Shown one piece after another: positions 26,113 through 33,616 of a stretch of DNA of 64,000 nt. The position numbers and the translations under genes are program-made. The notes beneath the pieces are model-generated. The model did no database searches. It was given only the letters and a program-made list of their open reading frames with translations, and was not told the DNA's origin. The stretch covers positions 246,001-310,000 of the forward strand of contig NZ_CP015125.1 in the NCBI RefSeq assembly GCF_001653755.1, in the 5' to 3' direction. How positions within the stretch are numbered: position 1 is the stretch's first letter; each line of letters begins with the position of its first letter. Source of the stretch: Dokdonia donghaensis DSW-1. GTDB lineage: Bacteria; Bacteroidota; Bacteroidia; Flavobacteriales; Flavobacteriaceae.

Positions 26113-26550
26113 ATGAATCCCTTGATAACTATACTCGTACTATTTTTATGCGCCACCTCTTTACAGGCACAATCTTACTCAGATAGCAAAGAATATTTTT
26201 ACGGCTCGCAAGCGGGTGTAAAAGCTTTTGAGCGCCCTCCCATCTGGCCTGGCTGTAATTTTAAGAATATACATAAACTGAGAAGGTGCTTTGACGAATC
26301 TTTAAGTAAGCATATAGCGACCAATTTTAAAATTCCATACGACCTTATGGAAAAACTAGAGTATAAGAAGGTTACAGTAAACTTTTATGTTCAAAAAGAT
26401 GGGTCTATTAGAATACAAAGTATAAAGGGAGGAATACCAGAAATAAAAGAACTGGCCAAAAAAGTCATTTTATCTATTCCAGAAATTAAACCTGGAGAAC
26501 TAGGAGGTAAAAAAGTAGCTGCAGAATATACAATACCCATTACCTATTAG
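26113..26550 (+). CDS. secreted TonB C-terminal-like small protein, copy 2
   Basis: 145 residues with a signal peptide (MNPLITILVLFLCATSLQAQ). It shares the plan of the preceding small protein: PPIWPGC, a second Cys in LRRCFDESL, HIATNFKIPYDL, KVTVNFYVQKDGSIRIQSIKGG, and a proline near the end of the last helix (IPEIKPGELGG). Identity is low outside these motifs, so the duplication is old. A free TonB-C-like domain could modulate TonB systems, but that is speculation. Confidence 0.78.
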   Translation: MNPLITILVLFLCATSLQAQSYSDSKEYFYGSQAGVKAFERPPIWPGCNFKNIHKLRRCFDESLSKHIATNFKIPYDLMEKLEYKKVTVNFYVQKDGSIRIQSIKGGIPEIKELAKKVILSIPEIKPGELGGKKVAAEYTIPITY

Positions 26551-26681
26551 CACGACCTACTTACAGAATTAGACCTAATACATCAATTGGCTTAAATATT
26601 AACATTTTGCCAAATGAGGTCATAAAATTTTACACGCACTTAAAAACCCGTAACTTTATGTGACTTATAATTGTCACTGCT

Positions 26682-27851
26682 ATGATTGTTACAGAAATTT
26701 TACTCGAGTTTTTTCTTGAAACTCGACAGCACACAGAGCGCCTGTGTAAACCACTTGAGATAGAAGACTATGTCGTACAACCCATAGTAGATGTCTCGCC
26801 ACCTAAGTGGCACCTAGGTCACACTACGTGGTTTTTTGAAGAGTTTATTCTAAAACATCATAAAGAAGGTTACACACTTTTTAGCGATGACTTTGCTTTT
26901 GTTTTTAATAGCTATTATGAGAGTATAGGTAAGCGCGTTGTGCGCACAGACAGAGGTAATCTATCAAGACCCACTGTAGACCAAGTATATGCTTACAGAA
27001 AGTACGTGACAGAGGCTCTTAAAGATCTTCTAGAGGGAGACGTTTCGGCAGAGGTGACTAAGTTACTTACCATAGGCATACATCACGAGAAACAACACCA
27101 AGAGCTACTCGCTACAGATATAAAATATATACTAGGCAACAACCCACTTATGCCTGTTTATGGAGGAGATATTAGCTTTCGCGAAAGCGTAAAAGAAACC
27201 CCACAATCACAATGGACTCATATAACCGAAGGCGTGTATGAAATAGGTCATAACACTCCAGAGTTTTGTTATGATAATGAGCTAGGCCGTCATAAAGTAT
27301 ACCTACACGACTATGCTATATCTAATACGCTGGTAACAAACGGTGAGTGGATAGCTTTTATAGAAGCTGGAGGATATAATAAAACATTACTCTGGCACGC
27401 CGAGGGCTGGGACTGGGTCCAAAAAAATAATATAGAATGCCCTATGTACTGGCATAAAGTAGGAGATAAATGGTATCACTACACACTCGAAAAGGGCTTA
27501 CAAGAAATAGACGAGAGTGCCGCTCTAGCTCATATCTCATACTATGAGGCATTTGCTTATGCACAATACAAAGGACTACGCTTACCTACAGAATTTGAGT
27601 GGGAAGTAGCAAGTAAACACCTAGATTGGGGAGACCGCTGGGAGTGGACAGAGAGCGCCTATCTACCCTACCCAGGCTATAAAAAAGAAGAGGGAGCACT
27701 GGGAGAATACAACGGTAAGTTTATGGTAAACCAGAAGGTCTTAAGAGGTGGCTCTGTGGCAACACCAAGTAGACATACACGACACACCTATCGTAACTTT
27801 TTTCAAACTGGATTACGATGGCAATTTACAGGCCTACGCCTAGCAAAATAG
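26682..27851 (+). CDS. egtB: hercynine oxygenase-like EgtB
   Basis: 389 residues. The N-terminal DinB-like helical domain carries the three iron ligands expected for EgtB: His47 (LGHTTWFFEEF) and the HxxxHxE pair His135/His139 (IHHEKQHQELL). The C-terminal half is the formylglycine-enzyme/sulfatase-modifying fold (GHNTPEFCYDNELGRHKVYLHDYAI, LPTEFEWEVASK, VLRGGSVATPSRHTRHTYRNFF). EgtB joins hercynine to a cysteine-type thiol with O2 in ergothioneine synthesis. A palindrome copy encodes SFRESVK (165-171) in the linker between the two domains. egtD follows after 37 bp. Confidence 0.88.
   Translation: MIVTEILLEFFLETRQHTERLCKPLEIEDYVVQPIVDVSPPKWHLGHTTWFFEEFILKHHKEGYTLFSDDFAFVFNSYYESIGKRVVRTDRGNLSRPTVDQVYAYRKYVTEALKDLLEGDVSAEVTKLLTIGIHHEKQHQELLATDIKYILGNNPLMPVYGGDISFRESVKETPQSQWTHITEGVYEIGHNTPEFCYDNELGRHKVYLHDYAISNTLVTNGEWIAFIEAGGYNKTLLWHAEGWDWVQKNNIECPMYWHKVGDKWYHYTLEKGLQEIDESAALAHISYYEAFAYAQYKGLRLPTEFEWEVASKHLDWGDRWEWTESAYLPYPGYKKEEGALGEYNGKFMVNQKVLRGGSVATPSRHTRHTYRNFFQTGLRWQFTGLRLAK
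27177..27192. repeat. palindrome copy inside egtB
   Basis: AGCTTTCGCGAAAGCG, read in the gene frame as SFRES. It falls in the interdomain linker, where an insertion would be tolerated. Confidence 0.85.
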
Positions 27852-27888
27852 TAGTAAGTTTTTACCATACCACACGACCATTACATAT

Positions 27889-28854
27889 ATGACACAAACT
27901 AAACCAACTATAGCAACCGCATTTCATAAAGAAGTTGAAGAAGGGCTTACGGCATTTCCAAAATATCTGTCTTCAAAGTTTATTTATGATAAAAAGGGAG
28001 ACAAGCTCTTTCAAGACATTATGGCTATGCCTAGCTACTACCTCACAGATTGTGAGTATGAAATCTTTGAAACACATAAAACCGCCATTGCACAGGCTTT
28101 TACAAGCAAAAGTGGTTTTGAGCTTATTGAACTAGGAGCTGGTGACGGCAAGAAAACAAAGATTTTACTAGAACACCTAGTAACTCGCGGAGACACTTTT
28201 ACTTACCTCCCTATAGACATTAGCCAGAATGCACTAGACGGTCTTGAAGAAAGTATGAATAAAGACTTACCGAAAGTAGATATAAAACCTCAACAGGGCA
28301 CCTATTTTGACGTACTAGAAGGGCTAGCAAATTACAACTCTCGTAAAAAAGTAATTGTAGTACTAGGCTCAAACATAGGGAACCTTTTACACCCGCAGGC
28401 TATAGACTTTTTATCAAATATTCAGAAAGCAATGAGCCCGGGAGATTTACTTTTTATGGGGTTTGACCAAAAAAAGAATCCGCAGGTGATACTTGATGCT
28501 TATAATGACCCAGAAGGTATTACCGCTGCTTTTAATAAGAACTTACTGCACCGCATTAATGATGAGATGGATGGTACTTTTAATCCAGAGCAGTTTAACC
28601 ACTGGGAGACTTACGACCCAGAAACAGGCACTGCAAAGAGCTATCTCGTGAGTAAGCAAGACCAAGAGGTACGTATTAACGCTCTAGATCTTAATGTACA
28701 CTTTAATGCCTGGGAGACCATACATACAGAGATAAGCCAGAAGTATGACGACAGCATTGTAGAGTGGCTTGCAAATGAGTCTGGGCTTAATATTATAAAC
28801 GACTTTGCAGATAGTAAGGGATATTACAAGAACTATTTATTTGAAAAGAAATAA
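27889..28854 (+). CDS. egtD: L-histidine N-alpha-methyltransferase EgtD
   Basis: 321 residues. SAM-dependent enzyme that trimethylates histidine to hercynine, the first step of ergothioneine synthesis. Visible motifs are SSKFIYDKKGDKLFQDIMAMPSYYLTDCEYEIFE (29-61) and the SAM loop LIELGAGDGKKT (79-90), then PIDIS and VVLGSNIGNLL. It lies 37 bp downstream of egtB in the same direction. No gamma-glutamylcysteine ligase or amidohydrolase EgtC is seen here, suggesting an EgtB that uses cysteine directly or genes elsewhere. Confidence 0.92.
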   Translation: MTQTKPTIATAFHKEVEEGLTAFPKYLSSKFIYDKKGDKLFQDIMAMPSYYLTDCEYEIFETHKTAIAQAFTSKSGFELIELGAGDGKKTKILLEHLVTRGDTFTYLPIDISQNALDGLEESMNKDLPKVDIKPQQGTYFDVLEGLANYNSRKKVIVVLGSNIGNLLHPQAIDFLSNIQKAMSPGDLLFMGFDQKKNPQVILDAYNDPEGITAAFNKNLLHRINDEMDGTFNPEQFNHWETYDPETGTAKSYLVSKQDQEVRINALDLNVHFNAWETIHTEISQKYDDSIVEWLANESGLNIINDFADSKGYYKNYLFEKK

Positions 28855-28856
28855 GA

Positions 28857-28878
28857 GTACGCTTTCGCGAAAGCGTAA
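28857..28878. repeat. palindrome copy between egtD and DUF427
   Basis: GTACGCTTTCG then CGAAAGCGTAA, starting 2 bp after the egtD stop and ending 20 bp before the next ATG. Confidence 0.9.
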
Positions 28879-28898
28879 CAACATCTAAAAAAAGAATT

Positions 28899-29180
28899 AT
28901 GAAAGCAATATGGAACAACGAAGTAATAGCAGAAAGTGATGATACGATAGTGATAGAAAACAATCACTATTTTCCGCACGAGGCTATAAAGAAAGAATAT
29001 TTTAAATCTAGTGATTTACACAGTACCTGCCCTTGGAAAGGTAAGGCATCATATTACTCAATAGAGGTAAATGGAAAAGAAAATACAGATGCCGCTTGGT
29101 ACTATCCAGAAGTAAGTGAGCTAGCAAAAAGTATTGAGAATAGGGTTGCCTTCTGGCGTGGTGTCGTTGTAGTAGAGTAA
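28899..29180 (+). CDS. DUF427 domain protein
   Basis: 93 residues, the whole of a DUF427 domain: KAIWNNEVIAESDDTIVIENNHYFP, then STCPWKGKASYYSIEVNGKENTDAAWYYPEV and NRVAFWRGVVV. The CPWKGxAxYY block and closing strand are diagnostic. The biochemical role of the family is unsettled. It follows egtD after a 44-bp gap that holds a palindrome copy and precedes a strong terminator, so it is probably the third gene of the egtB-egtD transcript; a link with thiol-histidine metabolism is inference from position. Confidence 0.88.
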   Translation: MKAIWNNEVIAESDDTIVIENNHYFPHEAIKKEYFKSSDLHSTCPWKGKASYYSIEVNGKENTDAAWYYPEVSELAKSIENRVAFWRGVVVVE

Positions 29181-29201
29181 TTCTATATTTCTGTAATGTA
29201 A

Positions 29202-29234
29202 AAAAAGCCATTTTCTAAACGAAAATGGCTTTTT
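29202..29234. terminator. bidirectional terminator
   Basis: Fourteen-bp stem AAAAAGCCATTTTC/GAAAATGGCTTTTT with a 5-nt loop, between the convergent DUF427 and CBM48-like genes. Confidence 0.92.
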
Positions 29235-29261
29235 GCACTATAAGTTGAGGGAAACTTAACG

Positions 29262-29555
29262 TTATAATTCTAAAACACTGTTTTCGGCAGCGGCATAATC
29301 ATTCCATTGGTAACCATCTGCAGCTTCTTCATTTACCCACTCTCCATCTACTACATATTTAAACTCGTATGACTTTTCTGTAGGGATATCAAAGGTGCCT
29401 TTAAAGGTTCCGTTCTTAAGTTTTTTAAGAGGTGTTGTGGTATCCCAGTTATTAAAATCACCTGCTACGGCAACCGTATCTGCCTCTGAAGCAGCAATCG
29501 CAAAGGTTACTTTACAAACAGGCTTTGTTTTTAAAAATTTCTTAGTAAGCGCCAT
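29262..29555 (-). CDS. isoamylase early-set/CBM48-like small protein
   Basis: 97 residues, a single glycogen-binding-like beta-sandwich: VTFAIAASEADTVAVAGDFNNWDTTTPLKKLKNGTF, KSYEFKYVVDGEWVNEEAADGYQWNDY. The GDFNNW and FKYVVDG motifs are those of CBM48 and AMPK-beta domains, which bind alpha-glucans. It has no catalytic domain or signal peptide, so it is a stand-alone cytoplasmic module. Ligand and partner are unknown. A TAnnTTTG box lies 23 bp upstream. Confidence 0.85.
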   Translation of the reverse strand: MALTKKFLKTKPVCKVTFAIAASEADTVAVAGDFNNWDTTTPLKKLKNGTFKGTFDIPTEKSYEFKYVVDGEWVNEEAADGYQWNDYAAAENSVLEL

Positions 29556-29777
29556 AATTCTTTGTTTTTGATAAAGTACAAAGATAGGATTAGCACATTA
29601 TAAAAAACAGATAATCAGACTATTGAACTCATTATTCACGATTTAATAATATTGCACCTCATAAAATTAATATCTGCTAAATCGAAAACGTTTGAAGGCA
29701 TCATAAATTGATTTTATGATGATTAATTAACACGTCACTCACGTAAAATTTACAGTAAAAACTACAAAACAAAGCGA
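29556..29777. other. 222-bp gap with promoter and weak hairpin
   Basis: Holds the minus-strand -7 box TATCTTTG (29579-29586) for the CBM48-like gene and an inverted repeat CATCATAAA/TTTATGATG (29700-29722) downstream of the aminotransferase gene. The latter has no T-run. Otherwise AT-rich without an open frame. Confidence 0.5.
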
Positions 29778-30854
29778 TTATGACCTGATAACTTCAAGTA
29801 AATATGCTAGATCATCTTCTGTATTAAAGTAATGAAAACCTACCCGCACGCCTTCTCCTCGCACCATCGTAAGTATATCTTGGTTTTTTAGTTTTATTAT
29901 AGTTTGGTCGTCTCCTTTTATATTAAAAAATGCACCGTGACTCTCGCGCTCTGCAATTGCTTTTGAAAGAAGTCTATTTTCTAAAAACATCTCTTTGGCT
30001 TTTAGATTTATATCCTTAATTCTCTTATCTATAACCCCCATACCAAGTTGATTTATAACATCTATTGCTACACCTAGACTTCCATAATTGAGCGTGTCTT
30101 GATGTCCCGGTTCAAAACGACCTAAAAAGTTACCTTCTTGTGGCTTATATTTACCTTGTACAGAATTAAAACCTGTTGTGCTAGGTGCAACACGGTCTAC
30201 AATACTTTCTTTAAACAAGAAAAAGCCATTACCATACCCAGCATTCATCCACTTATAGGTACTCGCACCTATAGCATCTAGTGCAGAGTTATCAAAATCA
30301 AATACCTCTGTACCTACATACTGTGTAGCATCTGCAAGAAATAATGTATCAGGATATAGCGCTTTTAAATCTTTAAGAAACCCTTGGTTTATTTTTAAAC
30401 CATCCAGCCACTGCACAAGTGAGAATGCAAAAATATCTGGCGTATCTTTCTTAAAAGCTTGTGCAACCACCTCTTCAAGATTAGGACTAATCTGAGTGTA
30501 CTTAACATCAAAATCTCTACTCTCAAAAGGCCAGTTTATAGATGGGTAATCTCCTTCTAGCAGCAGTACCTTTTTGTGTTTTTTAATGCCCTCAAGTAGC
30601 GTATTAAAACCGTATGAAAAATTTGGAACAAGGGCTACTCTATTTGCCTCACAAGAAAAAAGCTCCCCTACCTTCTCACGCACAGACCCTAATATTTTAC
30701 CTTGATTTTCTTTGAGCAAGCTTCCTTGTACTAAGAAATCAAGATCGTGTTCTTGCCTCCACTCCATCACAGGCACAGAGAGTAAACCAGAAGAAGGTGT
30801 GTTGAGATAGGTATACTGACTCAGGATTGGGAAGAGTTTGGCAAAATTTTTCAT
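29778..30854 (-). CDS. class V PLP-dependent aminotransferase/desulfurase-like protein
   Basis: 358 residues. The fold-type I features are visible: ALVPNFSYGFNTLLEGI (PLP phosphate region), D175 in LFLADATQ, and the Schiff-base Lys201 in GASTYKWMNAGYGNGFF. It is shorter than typical cysteine desulfurases and lacks their usual catalytic-cysteine loop. Class V enzymes include EgtE, the C-S lyase that finishes ergothioneine. It lies about 0.6 kb beyond the egtB-egtD-DUF427 group on the other strand, so an EgtE-like function is possible but not shown. Kynureninase-like or other lyase roles are equally open. Confidence 0.78.
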   Translation of the reverse strand: MKNFAKLFPILSQYTYLNTPSSGLLSVPVMEWRQEHDLDFLVQGSLLKENQGKILGSVREKVGELFSCEANRVALVPNFSYGFNTLLEGIKKHKKVLLLEGDYPSINWPFESRDFDVKYTQISPNLEEVVAQAFKKDTPDIFAFSLVQWLDGLKINQGFLKDLKALYPDTLFLADATQYVGTEVFDFDNSALDAIGASTYKWMNAGYGNGFFLFKESIVDRVAPSTTGFNSVQGKYKPQEGNFLGRFEPGHQDTLNYGSLGVAIDVINQLGMGVIDKRIKDINLKAKEMFLENRLLSKAIAERESHGAFFNIKGDDQTIIKLKNQDILTMVRGEGVRVGFHYFNTEDDLAYLLEVIRS

Positions 30855-30918
30855 AAGCTATTTTTAAAATGACGTTCTAAAAGGCTAATTTTATATCATC
30901 ATATAAAGGTCGCATTTT

Positions 30919-31365
30919 ATGGCACTATTCTCAAAGAAAACAACAACATCTATAGATCCAGTTCAAAAAGAACTTATAGAAAACGCTCAAGCTCGCGTAA
31001 GGCAAAAGAAAAACCTATACAGGCACTTTGTAGCTTTTCTAGCAGGAGCAATACTTCTTATTGTAATTAATCAAGTGCTTAATGTGGGTGAAGAGTTCAA
31101 ACCTTTTGAGACTCCTTGGTTTGTATGGGCAATTCTTATATGGACATTTTTCTTTCTCATACATCTCATAAACGTCATTGTAATGAGCAAGTTTATGAAT
31201 AAAGAATGGGAACAAAAACACCTAGACAGACTCGTAGCCAAACAAAAACTACGCATCGCAGAGCTAGAGGAAGGCGTGCAAGTCTCACACCCTTTACCAG
31301 AAAAAAAAAGTCCAATCTTAACAGACCCAAACACCTCACTAGACAACCAGAATACTCCCCTATGA
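30919..31365 (+). CDS. 2TM-domain membrane protein
   Basis: 148 residues with two membrane helices (about 37-56 and 66-90) after an N-terminal amphipathic stretch (QKELIENAQARVRQKKNLYRHFVAF), the pattern of the flavobacterial 2TM domain. The C-terminal tail is charged and low-complexity. Function unknown. Its TGA stop overlaps the ATG of folA (ATGA at 31362-31365), so folA translation is coupled to it. Confidence 0.82.
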   Translation: MALFSKKTTTSIDPVQKELIENAQARVRQKKNLYRHFVAFLAGAILLIVINQVLNVGEEFKPFETPWFVWAILIWTFFFLIHLINVIVMSKFMNKEWEQKHLDRLVAKQKLRIAELEEGVQVSHPLPEKKSPILTDPNTSLDNQNTPL

Positions 31366-31844
31366 TAACAATGATAGCAGCAGCTGCCGAGAATAATGCA
31401 CTAGGTAAAAATGGAGAAATACCCTGGCATCTTCCAGATGATTTTCGTCATTTTAAAAAACTCACCACAGGTCACCATATTATTATGGGGCGTAAAACCT
31501 GGGAGTCTTTCCCAAAACCGCTACCTAACAGAACACACGTAGTCATTACAAGAGATAAGCAATACAACCCGCCAGGTGCTACCGTTGTGCATTCCCTAGA
31601 AGATGCGCTGGCATATTGTAAGCAAGAGGCTCACACATTTATTATAGGCGGCGGCGAGATTTATAAACTAGGTATGCCATATGCTACACACATAGAACTT
31701 ACCCGAGTACATAACGAGTATGCGGCAGATGCGTTTTTTCCAGAAATACCAGAGAGTGAGTGGCAACTTGTAAACAGTACCTTTCACGATGTAGATGACA
31801 AACACAAAAGCGGCTTTACTTTTCAAAGCTGGAAGAGAAAGTAG
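31362..31844 (+). CDS. folA: dihydrofolate reductase
   Basis: 160 residues from the ATG at 31362, selected because it overlaps the upstream stop as ATGA and gives the standard N-terminus (MIAAAAENNALGKNGEIPWHLPDDFRHFKKLTTGHHIIMGRKTWESF). An alternative ATG at 31371 would remove only three residues. NADPH and folate motifs are intact, including IIGGGEIYKLGMPYATHIELTRV. It reduces dihydrofolate, replacing what ThyA consumes. Translational coupling to an unrelated membrane protein is notable. Confidence 0.95.
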   Translation: MITMIAAAAENNALGKNGEIPWHLPDDFRHFKKLTTGHHIIMGRKTWESFPKPLPNRTHVVITRDKQYNPPGATVVHSLEDALAYCKQEAHTFIIGGGEIYKLGMPYATHIELTRVHNEYAADAFFPEIPESEWQLVNSTFHDVDDKHKSGFTFQSWKRK

Positions 31845-31870
31845 AGCAAAGAACTTATACGTAGTTTTGA

Positions 31871-31891
31871 GTACGCTTTCGCGAAAGCGTA
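31871..31891. repeat. palindrome copy upstream of fabD
   Basis: GTACGCTTTCGCGAAAGCGTA, 27 bp after the folA stop and 30 bp before the fabD -7 box. Confidence 0.88.
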
Positions 31892-31920
31892 TATCTCCTC
31901 ATTGAGTCTCTCTCATTTTG

Positions 31921-31928
31921 TACTTTTG
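31921..31928 (+). promoter_or_regulatory. -7 box of fabD
   Basis: TACTTTTG matches TAnnTTTG. A TTG lies at 31902-31904, 16 bp upstream, slightly closer than the usual spacing. Confidence 0.5.
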
Positions 31929-31951
31929 CACCTACTAACGAATATAAATTT

Positions 31952-32836
31952 ATGAAAGCATATATATTTCCAGGTCAAGGTGCTCAGTTCTCAGGAATGG
32001 GATTAGACATTTTTGAAAAATACCCAGATGCTCAAGATCTTTTTTTAAAGGCAAATGATATTTTAGGTTTTAATATTACTGATGTAATGTTTGAAGGAAC
32101 TGCAGAGGATCTTAAAGAAACTAAAGTAACACAGCCTGCTATCTTTATACATTCTATAGCACTTAAATCTGTTATGACAGATTTTGCACCGGCAATGGTG
32201 GCTGGTCACTCACTGGGAGAATTTTCTGCCCTTGTAGCAAGTGGCGCATTAAGTTTTGAAGATGGATTAAAGCTTGTGAGCCAGCGCGCACAGGCTATGC
32301 AAAAAGCTTGTGAGATACAGCCATCTACTATGGCAGCCGTATTAGGTCTAGAAGACGCCGTGGTAGAAGAGGTGTGTGAGCAAACACCAGGAGTTGTGGT
32401 AGCCGCAAATTATAATTGCCCAGGCCAGCTTGTAATATCTGGAGAGATAGAAGCCATAAATAAAGCCTGTGAGACTATGAAAGAAAAAGGTGCACGTAGA
32501 GCGCTTGTGCTTCCTGTAGGTGGAGCTTTTCACTCACCTATGATGGAGCCAGCTAGAGAAGAACTAGCCGCGGCTATAGAGGCAACCAAGTTTACAAAAC
32601 CTATATGCCCTATATACCAGAATGTAACTGCTAGCGCTATAACAGATGCTAGCCAAATACAGGCAAACTTAATAGCACAACTTACCGCTCCAGTAAGGTG
32701 GACACAAACCATACAGCAAATGATTGCAGATGGTGGTACAGAGTTTATAGAAGTAGGCCCTGGTAAAGTGTTACAAGGCCTTATGAGAAAAATAAATAGA
32801 GATGTAGCTGCAAGCGGCGCAGTGTTACCTGAATAG
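31952..32836 (+). CDS. fabD: malonyl-CoA:ACP transacylase
   Basis: 294 residues. Loads malonyl groups onto acyl carrier protein for fatty-acid synthesis. The active serine is Ser87 in VAGHSLGEFSAL, with Arg112 (SQRAQAM) binding the malonyl carboxylate and His194 in PVGGAFHSPMM. Also FPGQGAQFSGMG at the N-terminus and EVGPGKVLQGLMRKI near the end. It stands alone here without other fab genes, ending at a bidirectional terminator. Confidence 0.96.
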   Translation: MKAYIFPGQGAQFSGMGLDIFEKYPDAQDLFLKANDILGFNITDVMFEGTAEDLKETKVTQPAIFIHSIALKSVMTDFAPAMVAGHSLGEFSALVASGALSFEDGLKLVSQRAQAMQKACEIQPSTMAAVLGLEDAVVEEVCEQTPGVVVAANYNCPGQLVISGEIEAINKACETMKEKGARRALVLPVGGAFHSPMMEPAREELAAAIEATKFTKPICPIYQNVTASAITDASQIQANLIAQLTAPVRWTQTIQQMIADGGTEFIEVGPGKVLQGLMRKINRDVAASGAVLPE

Positions 32837-32860
32837 ATTTCTTTTATTTTAAAGCATAAA

Positions 32861-32886
32861 AAAAACCAGCTGTTAGGCTGGTTTTT
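32861..32886. terminator. bidirectional terminator
   Basis: Ten-bp stem AAAAACCAGC/GCTGGTTTTT with a 6-nt loop between the convergent fabD and alanine-rich lipoprotein genes. Confidence 0.9.
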
Positions 32887-32911
32887 TTATTTATGATGGT
32901 TAAGTGTCTTC

Positions 32912-33373
32912 TTAGTGACCTGTCGCCTTCTTTACTTTATCTATAGCTCCGTTTGCAGCATCTTTTGTTGCATTTGCAGCGTTATTTGCAGCGTCTTTTG
33001 TTGCGTCTACAGCATTGTTTGCAGCGTCTTTAGTTGCATCAATAGCGTTGTTTGCAGCATCTTTAGTTGCATTTGCAGCATCTTTTGCTCCTTCTACTGT
33101 TGCATCTGCAGCGTTTTCGATAGCGTTTCCTGTTGCATCTACGGCATCTCCTGCAGCGTTTGCAGCGTCATTTGCAGCATCTTTTACAGAGTTACCAGCG
33201 CTCTCAAGAGCATCACCAGCACTGTTTACAGCATCGCCAGTTGCATTTGCAGCATCATTTGCAGCATTTTCAACAGCGTTTCCAGCTTCATTTGCTTTTT
33301 CTTGTACTTCTCTACAAGAAACTGCTCCTACGATAAGGGCTAGTGCAGCAACATTTAATAATAATTTTTTCAT
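32912..33373 (-). CDS. LEA-like alanine-rich lipoprotein with 11-residue repeats
   Basis: 153 residues. Lipoprotein signal with lipobox AVSC (Cys20). The mature part is almost all A, N, D, K, T and G. In residues about 95-145 it repeats an 11-residue unit, ATKDAANNAID, four times with small changes. Eleven-residue, alanine-rich, charged repeats are typical of group 3 late-embryogenesis-abundant proteins, which form amphipathic helices under drying or salt stress. The DNA repeats with a 33-bp period. A membrane-anchored protective role is an inference. Promoter box TAAATTTG at 33405-33412 on the minus strand. Confidence 0.82.
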   Translation of the reverse strand: MKKLLLNVAALALIVGAVSCREVQEKANEAGNAVENAANDAANATGDAVNSAGDALESAGNSVKDAANDAANAAGDAVDATGNAIENAADATVEGAKDAANATKDAANNAIDATKDAANNAVDATKDAANNAANATKDAANGAIDKVKKATGH

Positions 33374-33404
33374 AATAGAAATTTGTTTAGATAGTTGTGA
33401 GGTG

Positions 33405-33412
33405 CAAATTTA
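33405..33412 (-). promoter_or_regulatory. -7 box of the LEA-like lipoprotein gene
   Basis: Reads TAAATTTG on the minus strand, 31 bp upstream of the start at 33373. Confidence 0.45.
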
Positions 33413-33501
33413 ACATAATTTCACATTTAATCAGCAATATTAGATATTTACTACAATCTTTAACCGATAAAAAACATAAATACATCGACAATCTGTCTTA
33501 C

Positions 33502-33595
33502 ACAACAGTTGTTTTTAAAATGTTATGTTCTTTATACGCCCAAAGTGCTGAAAAAGATGTTTTTAGATAAAAAAATTTTTATTTGGAAATATTCC
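33502..33595. promoter_or_regulatory. two short inverted repeats, possible operators of the XRE-S24 regulator
   Basis: ACAAC-A-GTTGT at 33502-33512 and GGAA-N3-TTCC at 33585-33595. The second sits just upstream of the box TACATTTA (33605-33612), which is 4 bp before the regulator's ATG. They are plausible sites for autoregulation, but both are short enough to arise by chance. Confidence 0.3.
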
Positions 33596-33616
33596 TAATT
33601 TTCATACATTTACCGT

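Noticed and set aside
29700..29722. Terminator for the class V PLP enzyme
   Set aside because: The 9-bp stem is AT-rich and no T-run follows on the minus strand, so it is recorded only as an inverted repeat.
32915..33413. Plus-strand open frames opposite the LEA-like lipoprotein
   Set aside because: They are Ser/Ala/Cys- or His/Leu/Gln-rich reflections of the 33-bp repeat; only the minus strand gives a lipoprotein signal and sensible composition.
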